A stretch of 64,000 bases of DNA from CALNYX01 sp942490925. Lineage in GTDB: Bacteria > Chlamydiota > Chlamydiia > Chlamydiales > JAAKFR01. The notes below the pieces were generated by a model, which was not told the DNA's origin, made no database searches, and saw only the letters and a program-made list of their open reading frames with translations. The DNA lies in the NCBI GenBank assembly GCA_942490925.1, contig CALNYX010000017.1:310001-374000 (forward strand), read 5' to 3'. The translations under genes and the position numbers were made by a program. Positions 1-7,555 of this stretch are shown here, in pieces. The stretch's first letter is position 1, and each line of letters begins with the position of its first letter.

Positions 1-1
1 A

Positions 2-328
2 AAAGGAAAACGGATCGGTGTTCAAGAAGCAGGGCTCGATCTTACCATCGGAACTATGGTCCACTATCCGATCAACAAAACTCTAGATGCTATCGTTGAT
101 CTGATGGAAGGTGAAATCGATGCCTTCTTGAAAATTCAACCAGCAGCCTTCTACCTCTCATTTTCAGCTGCTACAATTCAGATCATCGACCAAGTTCCCG
201 ACTATCCAGTCGCCCTTGGCTTTGAAGTCAGGGACCTCGATTTGCAAAAACAAATCTCGGATGCCCAAGTCGACTTAGAAAAGAGCGGAGTGCTTCAAGA
301 TCTTTACAATAAATGGTTTCCTCGCTAG
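2..328 (+). CDS. Amino-acid ABC transporter substrate-binding protein, C-terminal part (5' end outside window)
   Basis: The frame is open from the left edge, so the start lies upstream. The visible 108 residues begin KGKRIGVQEAG and continue through ALDAIVDLMEGEIDAFL-like text to LYNKWFPR at the stop. This is the usual end of the family 3 solute-binding proteins (GlnH/ArtJ/FliY type): a KGKxIGVQ strand, a helix with a D-A-F-L segment that contacts the ligand lobe, and a closing helix before the final W-F. Such proteins bind amino acids in the periplasm and deliver them to an ABC permease. The permease is not in the window. The ligand cannot be told from this fragment. Confidence 0.8.
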   Translation, partial: KGKRIGVQEAGLDLTIGTMVHYPINKTLDAIVDLMEGEIDAFLKIQPAAFYLSFSAATIQIIDQVPDYPVALGFEVRDLDLQKQISDAQVDLEKSGVLQDLYNKWFPR

Positions 329-337
329 CCTTCTGAT

Positions 338-504
338 GTGAAAAGGATGTGTTTAGCTCTGATTCTGACTTTGATGCCGCTTGTTGCTCATGCCAACTTC
401 TTTTTGAATTCACTATAGTTCAGCGCCATGTTGTAGTGCAACAGCGCCCACAACCCCAACAAAGACCACAATGTTGTCATTGTTGCCATCACCATTGTCA
501 TTAA
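338..504 (+). pseudogene. Small exported Cys/His-rich peptide, reading frame broken at a T tract
   Basis: From GTG at 338 (or ATG at 347) the frame reads KRMCLALILTLMPLVAHA, a textbook signal peptide, then stops at 416-418. One base is out of phase at the T5 tract 401-405. With one extra T the frame continues to the stop at 502-504, giving a Gln/Pro-rich segment (QQRPQPQQRPQ) and the tail CCHCCHHHCH. The whole product would be about 56 residues: signal peptide, linker and a metal-binding-like tail. I do not know this family. It may be a recent pseudogene, a sequencing error in a homopolymer, or slippage-dependent. No good ribosome binding site is visible. Confidence 0.45.
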
Positions 505-538
505 AAAAAGAGATTGATCAAATTTGCCACTCAACCTA

Positions 539-640
539 CCTTAAGAAGTCTCTGAGTAATGAGGGTTATGGAGATTTTAGCGAAATTTGAAGACCGAAGC
601 TAACCCCTTGTGGGTTAGGGAGGCTTTGTAAAGTTGATAG
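539..640. repeat. Degenerate, shortened relative of the 47.7-kb palindromic element
   Basis: The text CTTAAGAAGTCTCTGAGTAATG followed by TATGGAGATTTTAGCG, and the tip CTAACCCCTTGTGGGTTAG (600-618), line up in order with one half and the tip of the palindrome at 47667-47827. That element has TAAGGAACCTCTGAATAATG, TTGGAGATAGCG and CTAACCCCTTGGGGGTTAG. The copy here is internally shorter and its second arm is poor. The tip hairpin lies about 45 bp before the next start codon. Apart from this and the broken small peptide, the 329-661 gap shows nothing I can name. Confidence 0.5.
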
Positions 641-661
641 AAATCGACAGAGGAAGAGATC

Positions 662-1315
662 ATGGCAGAGAAAAAAACTGTTCTCACACAAGAGATTGAA
701 GTGCCAGTTGGAGCCGTCAAGCTTCAAGGGATCCTTCAAATTCCTCCAGATGCAAAGGGAATTGTCCTATTTGCTCACGGCAGCGGGAGTTCACGCTTAA
801 GCCCCCGCAATCAATTTGTCGCACAATTTCTCCAGGATGGGGGGATGGCAACGCTTCTACTTGACCTGCTTACCAACGAGGAAGAGCAGGATGACATGAT
901 GAGTCGCGAACTGAATTTTAATATCCCATTTTTGGCAAATCGCCTGCATGGAGCCTCTGATTGGATCAACCAAGCACCTCAGACTCACCATTTGAATATT
1001 GGCTATTTTGGAGCGAGTACCGGAGCTGCAGCAGCGATGATTGCTGCTTCAGAAAATGGAGCCAAAGCTGTTGTTTCAAGAGGAGGAAGACCTGATCTTG
1101 CTGGGCAATCGTTAAGTCGTCTACGTGTGCCAACGCTTCTGATTGTCGGTGGAGAGGATCATGGTATCATTGAGCTCAATGAACGGGCTTTGGAACTCAT
1201 GAGTTGTCCGAAGAAATTAGAGATTGTTCCGAATGCAACACACCTTTTTGAAGAGTCTGGCACTCTTGAAGAGGTAGGACGCATGGCCACGTTGTGGTTT
1301 CAAGAGTATCTATAG
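662..1315 (+). CDS. Dienelactone hydrolase-like alpha/beta hydrolase
   Basis: The 217-residue protein has the alpha/beta hydrolase layout without a signal peptide: an oxyanion-loop region with FAHGSGSS (about residues 38-45), the nucleophile elbow GASTG with its serine, an acid in GGEDHG, and a histidine in NATHLFEE near the C terminus. All three members of the triad are visible. The family includes dienelactone hydrolases and broad esterases; elsewhere it is often found near phosphoribosyltransferase domains, but no such domain is attached here. The substrate cannot be predicted. The start is supported by a purine-rich GAGGAAGAG just upstream. It stands alone, with a degenerate hairpin element in its leader. 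Confidence 0.75.
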   Translation: MAEKKTVLTQEIEVPVGAVKLQGILQIPPDAKGIVLFAHGSGSSRLSPRNQFVAQFLQDGGMATLLLDLLTNEEEQDDMMSRELNFNIPFLANRLHGASDWINQAPQTHHLNIGYFGASTGAAAAMIAASENGAKAVVSRGGRPDLAGQSLSRLRVPTLLIVGGEDHGIIELNERALELMSCPKKLEIVPNATHLFEESGTLEEVGRMATLWFQEYL

Positions 1316-1400
1316 CCTTTGAGAAGCTAAAAAATGGGTTTTTCTGTAACAACAACGAGTCTAAGTACTTCCTTAAGAAACCCCGAAGAGAGTGGGTTAG

Positions 1401-1679
1401 CTACTCTGGCCAAAGCGTTTTTACCGCAGTTCCTGATAGTATACGATTGATTGCAGTGACAATGGTTTCAATTTCCCCAGTCAAATCTATTAAGAGCTCG
1501 TGGTTGCCTTTTTCAAGTACATGAGCACCTATTGAAGTTATATTGATTAGCTCTTGGCAAAGCTTAAGTGCCCTAGGTGGTAAATTTACGCCTTGTTCTA
1601 CTGATGCATAGACTTGCTGACTGAGAGCCTCGGCTTCTTGCATTTGCGCTGAAAAATAGGTTTTTGTCTCTGTTATCAT
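1401..1679 (-). CDS. Hypothetical protein, 92 aa
   Basis: A small soluble, probably all-helical protein (starts MITETKTYFSAQ, ends TLWPE) with no signal peptide, membrane segment or motif that I recognise. It reads away from the trehalose cluster and shares an AT-rich 120-bp upstream region with treS-mak. The codon pattern and the clean intergenic spacing make it a plausible gene, but nothing more can be said. Confidence 0.5.
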   Translation of the reverse strand: MITETKTYFSAQMQEAEALSQQVYASVEQGVNLPPRALKLCQELINITSIGAHVLEKGNHELLIDLTGEIETIVTAINRILSGTAVKTLWPE

Positions 1680-1741
1680 GCTTCTAATTTAGTCGAATTT
1701 GTTTTTTTAATACAATACTAATCAATAATTTAAATTGTAAT

Positions 1742-1794
1742 TAGTCAAATTAAAAATTTGATTGGCTAATAATTTATTATTGAATGTGTATAAT
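1742..1794 (+). promoter_or_regulatory. treS-mak promoter region: imperfect AT-rich palindrome and -10 box
   Basis: ATTAGTCAAAT (1742-1752) and ATTTGATTGGCTAAT (1757-1771) form an imperfect inverted repeat that could be an operator. TATAAT at 1789-1794 is a perfect -10 hexamer ending 6 nt before the ATG at 1801. A convincing -35 box at normal spacing is not visible. If this -10 box is used, transcription would start at or next to the ATG, giving a leaderless message; no Shine-Dalgarno sequence is present. Confidence 0.4.
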
Positions 1795-1800
1795 AAAAAT

Positions 1801-4800
1801 ATGGGGGATCCACTCTGGTACAAAGAGGCAATCATCTATGAGCTGCACGTCAAGTGCTTCTATGATAGCTCAGGAGATGGAATTGGAGATTTTAAAGGGC
1901 TAACAGAAAAGCTCGACTATCTTCAAGATTTAGGTGTGACAGCTATTTGGCTGCTCCCTTTCTATCCCTCTCCACTTAAAGATGATGGGTATGATATTGC
2001 CAACTATATGGATGTCAATCATCAGTATGGAACGTTGGCAGATTTCAAACGTCTACTCAAAGAGGCTCATAAAAGGGGATTGAAGGTGATCACAGAGCTT
2101 GTGATTAACCACACCTCTGACCAACACCCTTGGTTTCAAAGAGCTAGAAATGCTCCAGCTGGATCACGCTATCGCGATTACTATGTTTGGAATGATTCGC
2201 CTGACCTCTATCCTGAAGTGCGTATTATCTTCCAGGACTTTGAGTCATCAAATTGGACATGGGATCCTGTGGCCAAAAGTTATTTCTGGCACCGTTTCTA
2301 CTCGCATCAGCCTGATTTGAACTTTGAAAATCCTGAAGTGCATCGCGAGCTCTACCGAGCCTTAGACTTCTGGTTGAAGATGGGAGTCGATGGCGTACGT
2401 CTTGATGCGATTCCCTATCTCTATGAGGAAGAAGGAACTATTTGTGAAAATTTGCCGCAAACCCATGGGTTTCTCAAGAAATTGAGAGCTTATGTCGATG
2501 AAAACTATGAAGATCGAATGTTACTTGCTGAGGCGAATCAATGGCCTGAAGATGCAGCTAAATATTTTGGCGATGGTGATGAGTGTCATATGGCTTTTCA
2601 CTTCCCGGTGATGCCCAGGCTCTTCATGTCCATTCACTTAGAAGACTCTTTACCGATCATTGAGATTATGGGGCAAACTCCTGAAATTCCGAGCAATGCG
2701 CAGTGGGCACTTTTCTTGCGCAATCATGACGAGTTGACGCTCGAAATGGTGACGGATGAAGAGCGAGATTACATGTTCCGTGTCTATGCTCATGATCCTC
2801 AAGCACGTTTGAACTTAGGAATTCGTAGGCGCCTAGCTCCACTTCTCAAAAATGATCGTCGAAAAATTGAATTGATGAATGCTCTTCTCTTCTCTCTGAT
2901 TGGCACTCCAGTGCTCTATTACGGAGATGAGCTTGGAATGGGAGATAATATCTATCTAGGGGATCGCAACGGTGTGCGCACACCGATGCAGTGGAGCAAC
3001 GATAGAAATGCTGGCTTTTCACGTACCAATCCTCAGAGGCTTTATCTACCGCCGATTATTGATTCTGAATATCACTATGAAACTGTGAACGTTGAGGCTC
3101 AATCAAGCAATCCCTATTCCCTCTTATGGTGGACTAAGCAGCTGATTTCATTGCGTAAACGTTTCCAAGCCTTTGGTTCTGGCACAACCTCGTTTTTGCT
3201 CGCTGAGAATCGCAAGGTATTGATCTTCTTTAGAGAGTATAAAAATGAACTGATTTTGATCGTCGCAAACCTCTCCAGATTTGCGCAGTATGTTGAAATG
3301 GATCTTTCAAAGTATAGTGGATACTTTCTTATTGAACTCTTTAGTGGTGGACGTTTTCCGCGTATTGGGGAGCTTCCTTACTTTCTCACACTCGGGCCTT
3401 ATGGTTACTACTGGTTTGCACTTGAAAAAGAGCCAGAGGAGAGTGTACTCCACCAAGTTGCCAGAGCAAAAGAGCGTGAAGTGGCAGTACTTACACTTGA
3501 AAAAGACCTCTTTCATCCCCAGATGAGACGGACGTTAGAAGGGGCTTTAAAAAAGTATCTGTTTAAACGTGAGTGGTTTCATTCTCTTGTTGTCAATGTA
3601 GACAAGACTAAAGTCTTTCTTGTTGATCATCTTTTATTGCCACAAGGGATTCATCTTGTGATTCAATCTGTGACTTTTACAAGTGGCATCACCCACTACT
3701 ATCCACTCTTTCTCAAGCTTATCAGACATGCTGATGATCTGATAGAGAATCATCCAGAACTTGTGGTTGCCAAAATCAAAGGTGATGGAGTGATTTACGA
3801 TGTAAGCGCAACTTCTGAATGTTCAAAGTTACTTGTTGAGATTATCAAAAGTAGCAAGCGAGTTAAGGGAGATCGGGGGAATTTAAAAGGAGTTTATCTA
3901 GGCGAGCAGTCAACAGTAAGCGCAGGAAGTGAAGGTCATATGATCTGTCGCGATGAAGGCTCACTTTTGATTCCTCTAGAAGAGGGAGCACTGAAGATTT
4001 TCACTGTGCTTGATGAAGGGATGAGTCTTGATGTTGAGATGCGTCTTTTCCTTGCAAAAGAGACAAATTTCTCTGATTTTCTACCGCTCATTGGTTATCT
4101 CGAATACTCAGGTGAGATTTCTGTGGCAATTGCTGAACAGATTCCCATTACGAGCAAACGTTTTAATGCACAAGAGCTTGCTATTGAGGGTACAGAGCGA
4201 TTTTTGATGCACATGGAGACCATAGGAAGTGAGATTACTCAAGAAGAGCTTTTACCTGAATCGGGTTGGTTAGAGCGTGCTAGGGGAGAGCTCCCAGTTG
4301 AGATGCATCATATATTAGACGAGTTTTTAGAGCGGGCGCGCCATCTTGGAAAAACCACTGGTGAATTCCATCTGGCAATGGCTTCACAAGGAACAAATAT
4401 GACATTTGCGCCAGTCGTATTCACCCGTTTTTACCAACGCTCCCTTTACCAAACAACACGTCGAAAACTCAGTGAGGCCTTTGGCTATCTCAAACTTTTC
4501 ACTAATCCCAATATCACCACTCTCAAAAAGCACGAAAAGCTCATTTTGGAACAACTTTCTGTATTGGCAAGTCATAAATTTAGTGCAGATCGCCTCCGCT
4601 ACCATGGCAATTTTACACTAGAGCACCTCTTTCACACAGGCAAGGAATTTTTGATTACTGACTTTGAAGGGAATTTGGACTATCCCTACAGTGAGAGACG
4701 TTACAAACGGAGTCCGCTACTAGACGTTGCATCTATGTTTCTCTCCTTGATGGAGTGTGGATTTATCTCCCTAAATCGACTTCAATCTCGTGGACTATTA

Positions 4801-5073
4801 ACTGACATTGATCCAGAAATATCACATATGTGGGTTGAGAGTTGGGCCACATGGAGTGGTGTCTCGTTTTTGCGCGCCTACTTAAGAACTATAGAAATTG
4901 GAGAAGGAAGCTTCTTGCCTGAAGACGAAAAAGAACTCGAGTATCTACTACACGTCTTTTTGATGGAGAAGTGTCTAGAAAAAATTGTTTTGGAGGGGAA
5001 AACGGGCAAGGGAGCGATCGACGCTCCTGTAACACTGCTATTGCATTGCCTGTCACGTTATGACTCCTTCTGA
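1801..5073 (+). CDS. treS: Trehalose synthase fused to a maltokinase domain (TreS-Mak)
   Basis: The 1090-residue fusion has an N-terminal GH13 trehalose synthase (about 1-545) that interconverts maltose and trehalose, and a C-terminal maltokinase-like domain (about 560-1090) that in the family phosphorylates maltose to maltose-1-phosphate. The GH13 triad is intact: Asp202 in GVRLDAI, Glu244 in LLAEANQW and Asp310 in LRNHDEL. In the kinase domain the Brenner motif reads YHGNFTLEHLF instead of HGDxHLGQV, so catalytic Asp is Asn937 and the metal-binding Gln is His; DFEGEP has become DFEGNL. The kinase may be dead or altered. I chose ATG 1801 (MGDPLWYKEAII, the family's usual start) over an in-frame TTG at 1762. 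The 3' end overlaps treY by 14 bp. Confidence 0.9.
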   Translation: MGDPLWYKEAIIYELHVKCFYDSSGDGIGDFKGLTEKLDYLQDLGVTAIWLLPFYPSPLKDDGYDIANYMDVNHQYGTLADFKRLLKEAHKRGLKVITELVINHTSDQHPWFQRARNAPAGSRYRDYYVWNDSPDLYPEVRIIFQDFESSNWTWDPVAKSYFWHRFYSHQPDLNFENPEVHRELYRALDFWLKMGVDGVRLDAIPYLYEEEGTICENLPQTHGFLKKLRAYVDENYEDRMLLAEANQWPEDAAKYFGDGDECHMAFHFPVMPRLFMSIHLEDSLPIIEIMGQTPEIPSNAQWALFLRNHDELTLEMVTDEERDYMFRVYAHDPQARLNLGIRRRLAPLLKNDRRKIELMNALLFSLIGTPVLYYGDELGMGDNIYLGDRNGVRTPMQWSNDRNAGFSRTNPQRLYLPPIIDSEYHYETVNVEAQSSNPYSLLWWTKQLISLRKRFQAFGSGTTSFLLAENRKVLIFFREYKNELILIVANLSRFAQYVEMDLSKYSGYFLIELFSGGRFPRIGELPYFLTLGPYGYYWFALEKEPEESVLHQVARAKEREVAVLTLEKDLFHPQMRRTLEGALKKYLFKREWFHSLVVNVDKTKVFLVDHLLLPQGIHLVIQSVTFTSGITHYYPLFLKLIRHADDLIENHPELVVAKIKGDGVIYDVSATSECSKLLVEIIKSSKRVKGDRGNLKGVYLGEQSTVSAGSEGHMICRDEGSLLIPLEEGALKIFTVLDEGMSLDVEMRLFLAKETNFSDFLPLIGYLEYSGEISVAIAEQIPITSKRFNAQELAIEGTERFLMHMETIGSEITQEELLPESGWLERARGELPVEMHHILDEFLERARHLGKTTGEFHLAMASQGTNMTFAPVVFTRFYQRSLYQTTRRKLSEAFGYLKLFTNPNITTLKKHEKLILEQLSVLASHKFSADRLRYHGNFTLEHLFHTGKEFLITDFEGNLDYPYSERRYKRSPLLDVASMFLSLMECGFISLNRLQSRGLLTDIDPEISHMWVESWATWSGVSFLRAYLRTIEIGEGSFLPEDEKELEYLLHVFLMEKCLEKIVLEGKTGKGAIDAPVTLLLHCLSRYDSF

Positions 5074-7555
5074 TATCCCAACAGCCGTTTATCGCTTGCA
5101 ACTCAATGCTCAGTTTACCTTGAAGCAAGCCATTTCAATTCTTCCCTACCTCAAAGAGCTAGGTGTTGAAGCTATCTACTGCTCTCCCTATTACGACTCC
5201 TATAATTCTCACGGTTATGATGTCACTAATCCCAATAGCCTCAATCCAGCTGTTGGTACACCAAAAGATTTTGACCACTTCTGCGCAGAGCTCAAAAAAC
5301 TCGATCTTAAACATATTCTCGATGTTGTTCCAAACCACATGGGTATCCAAGGAGGAAAGAATCAGTGGTGGCAAGATGTTCTTGAAAATGGTCCTTATTC
5401 AGACTATGCCGATTTTTTTGATATCGATTGGAATCCTGACAAGCATGAACTCAAAAATCGCGTGCTTTTTCCCATCCTAGGCGCACCTTATGGCCAGGTT
5501 TTGGAAGATCAAGAAATTCAACTCGATTTTGAGGAGGGCATATTTTTCCTGCGCTATGGCGATGCAATCCTTCCTCTTTGCCCTGAATCATACCCCAAGA
5601 TTTTAGGCCCTGAAACACCAAAAATTTATCAGACCTTTCCACTGCAAACTGATGAGCGTTCTCAAGCAAAAAAAGAGGGGCAAAAGGTCCTTAAGCAGAT
5701 TGTCAAAAAGATTCCAAAGCTCACAACAGATCAGCTTGATGCTCTCATTGAAGCACAATTTTATCGCCTCTCCTATTGGAAAGTTGCTAGCCACGAAATT
5801 AACTACCGCCGTTTTTTCAACATTCATGAACTTGCTGCCATCTGCATTGAAAATCCCAAAGTCCTCGAAGCGCACCACAAATGGATTTTTGAGTTAGTAG
5901 AAGAAGGAAAAGTGCAGGGATTACGCATCGACCATCCTGATGGGCTGTACGATCCCTTAGGCTATTTCAAACGTTTGCGTGAACGCTTTTCAATCTACAC
6001 CGTTGTCGAGAAAATTCTCGATCGAAAGGAAAAACTTTCGAGCTTGTGGCAAGTTGAAGGAACAGTCGGCTACGAATACCTCAACGTTCTCAACGGTATT
6101 TTCATTTGCCAAGAGAATGAAAAAGCCTTCACAGAGATCTACGAAGAGTTTGTCAGGGGGCACGTCGATTTTGAACAGACCTTGTATGAATCGAAAAAGC
6201 TCTTTACAAACTACGAAATGGTCAGCGAAGTCGATGCCCTTGGATTGCGCTTAGACCGTCTTTCAGAGCACGATAGACTTTACCGCGATTTCACACGCCT
6301 CGATCTGACAAAAGCACTTGCAGAAGTTATCGCCAATTTCCCAGTCTATCGCACCTACATTGCTCCAGAGGGAGAGGTAAGTTCTAGGGATGCTCACTAT
6401 ATCACCATTGCCATAGAAAAAGCCAAAGCACTTGCAACAGATCTCGATCCCTCCATTTTTGAGTTTCTCGAAAAAGTCCTCTTGCAACAATTACCTGACA
6501 ATGCCCAGCAATATCGTGACTTTGTCCTTCGCTTTCAACAGTTGACAGGCCCATTAATGGCCAAGGGACTCGAAGATACCGCCTTTTATCGCTACAATCG
6601 CTTCATCTCCCTCAATGAGGTGGGAGGAGATCCCGAGCACTTTGGCTACTCATTAGAAGACTACCATCGCCACAACCAAGAGAAAGTGAAAGAGTGGCCC
6701 TACGGATTTTTGGCAACCTCAACACATGATACCAAGCGGAGTGAAGATGTACGCATGCGCTTAAATGTGCTCAGCGAAATGCCGGAAAGATGGCAGCTCG
6801 AAGTGAAAAAATGGGCAATCGTCAATCAGAAATTCCCCAAACCCTCCCCAGAAATCGAGTATTTTATTTATCAGACGCTACTTGGTGCTTGGCCACTCTC
6901 ATTCGAGCGTCTCTGGGAAGTTATTCTCAAATCAATGAGAGAGGCAAAACAAGAGACGAGCTGGAACCAGCCTAACGATGAGTATGAAATGCGCGTCTCT
7001 CAATTCGTGCGAAATATATTGGATCCTAAACACCATTTCCTCCACCTTTTCTTAGAATTTTATGAAGAGGTTGCGCACTATGGAAACTTAAATTCCCTTT
7101 CTCAAACAGCTATAAAGCTTGCCTCATGTGGTGTTGTCGATACCTTTCAGGGTAATGAGCTCTTACACTACCGACTTGTAGATCCCGATAATCGCACTCC
7201 CGTTGATTTCAATCCTCGCAAAAAACTCCTGCAGCAAGCAAGCATCAAAAAAGAGCCAAAACTCTTCTTGCACTACAAAGGGCTAAACTTTCGTAAGCAG
7301 CATCCCGAGCTCTTTTTGATTGGGGAGTACCAGCCACTTCCTGTTAAAAGTGAGCATCTCATTGCATTTTATCGACGTCACAAAAATCAGACTCTAGTCG
7401 TCTTGGCGGGCCGTTTTTATGCTTCCAATCCCAATTGGGAAGAGATTGAACTTCCATTTGAAAAAGGGTATGAAGTATTTACAGGTAAAACCGTGTCAAA
7501 GAGAGTTCAAATGGATCAAACATTTCCAGTGAGTTGGGTCTATCATAAAAGTTGA
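5060..7555 (+). CDS. treY: Maltooligosyltrehalose synthase
   Basis: An 831-residue GH13 enzyme that converts the reducing-end maltose unit of a malto-oligosaccharide into a trehalosyl unit by internal transglycosylation. It opens with PTAVYRLQLNAQFTL and YLKELGVEAIYCSPY, typical of TreY, and has GRYP-free but recognisable catalytic blocks: nucleophile Asp291 in LRIDHPDGL, acid/base Glu317 in YTVVEKIL and Asp557 in TSTHDTKRSED. Its length is usual for the family (about 700-830). The ATG lies inside the end of treS-mak, and the stop overlaps the beginning of treZ coding sequence, so the three are translationally packed. With treZ it makes trehalose from glycogen-type glucans in the cytoplasm. 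Confidence 0.92.
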   Translation: MTPSDIPTAVYRLQLNAQFTLKQAISILPYLKELGVEAIYCSPYYDSYNSHGYDVTNPNSLNPAVGTPKDFDHFCAELKKLDLKHILDVVPNHMGIQGGKNQWWQDVLENGPYSDYADFFDIDWNPDKHELKNRVLFPILGAPYGQVLEDQEIQLDFEEGIFFLRYGDAILPLCPESYPKILGPETPKIYQTFPLQTDERSQAKKEGQKVLKQIVKKIPKLTTDQLDALIEAQFYRLSYWKVASHEINYRRFFNIHELAAICIENPKVLEAHHKWIFELVEEGKVQGLRIDHPDGLYDPLGYFKRLRERFSIYTVVEKILDRKEKLSSLWQVEGTVGYEYLNVLNGIFICQENEKAFTEIYEEFVRGHVDFEQTLYESKKLFTNYEMVSEVDALGLRLDRLSEHDRLYRDFTRLDLTKALAEVIANFPVYRTYIAPEGEVSSRDAHYITIAIEKAKALATDLDPSIFEFLEKVLLQQLPDNAQQYRDFVLRFQQLTGPLMAKGLEDTAFYRYNRFISLNEVGGDPEHFGYSLEDYHRHNQEKVKEWPYGFLATSTHDTKRSEDVRMRLNVLSEMPERWQLEVKKWAIVNQKFPKPSPEIEYFIYQTLLGAWPLSFERLWEVILKSMREAKQETSWNQPNDEYEMRVSQFVRNILDPKHHFLHLFLEFYEEVAHYGNLNSLSQTAIKLASCGVVDTFQGNELLHYRLVDPDNRTPVDFNPRKKLLQQASIKKEPKLFLHYKGLNFRKQHPELFLIGEYQPLPVKSEHLIAFYRRHKNQTLVVLAGRFYASNPNWEEIELPFEKGYEVFTGKTVSKRVQMDQTFPVSWVYHKS

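Noticed and set aside
1762..1800. TTG start for treS-mak that adds 13 residues
   Set aside because: MGDPLWYKEAIIYE at ATG 1801 is the usual family start, and the -10 box falls in the added region.
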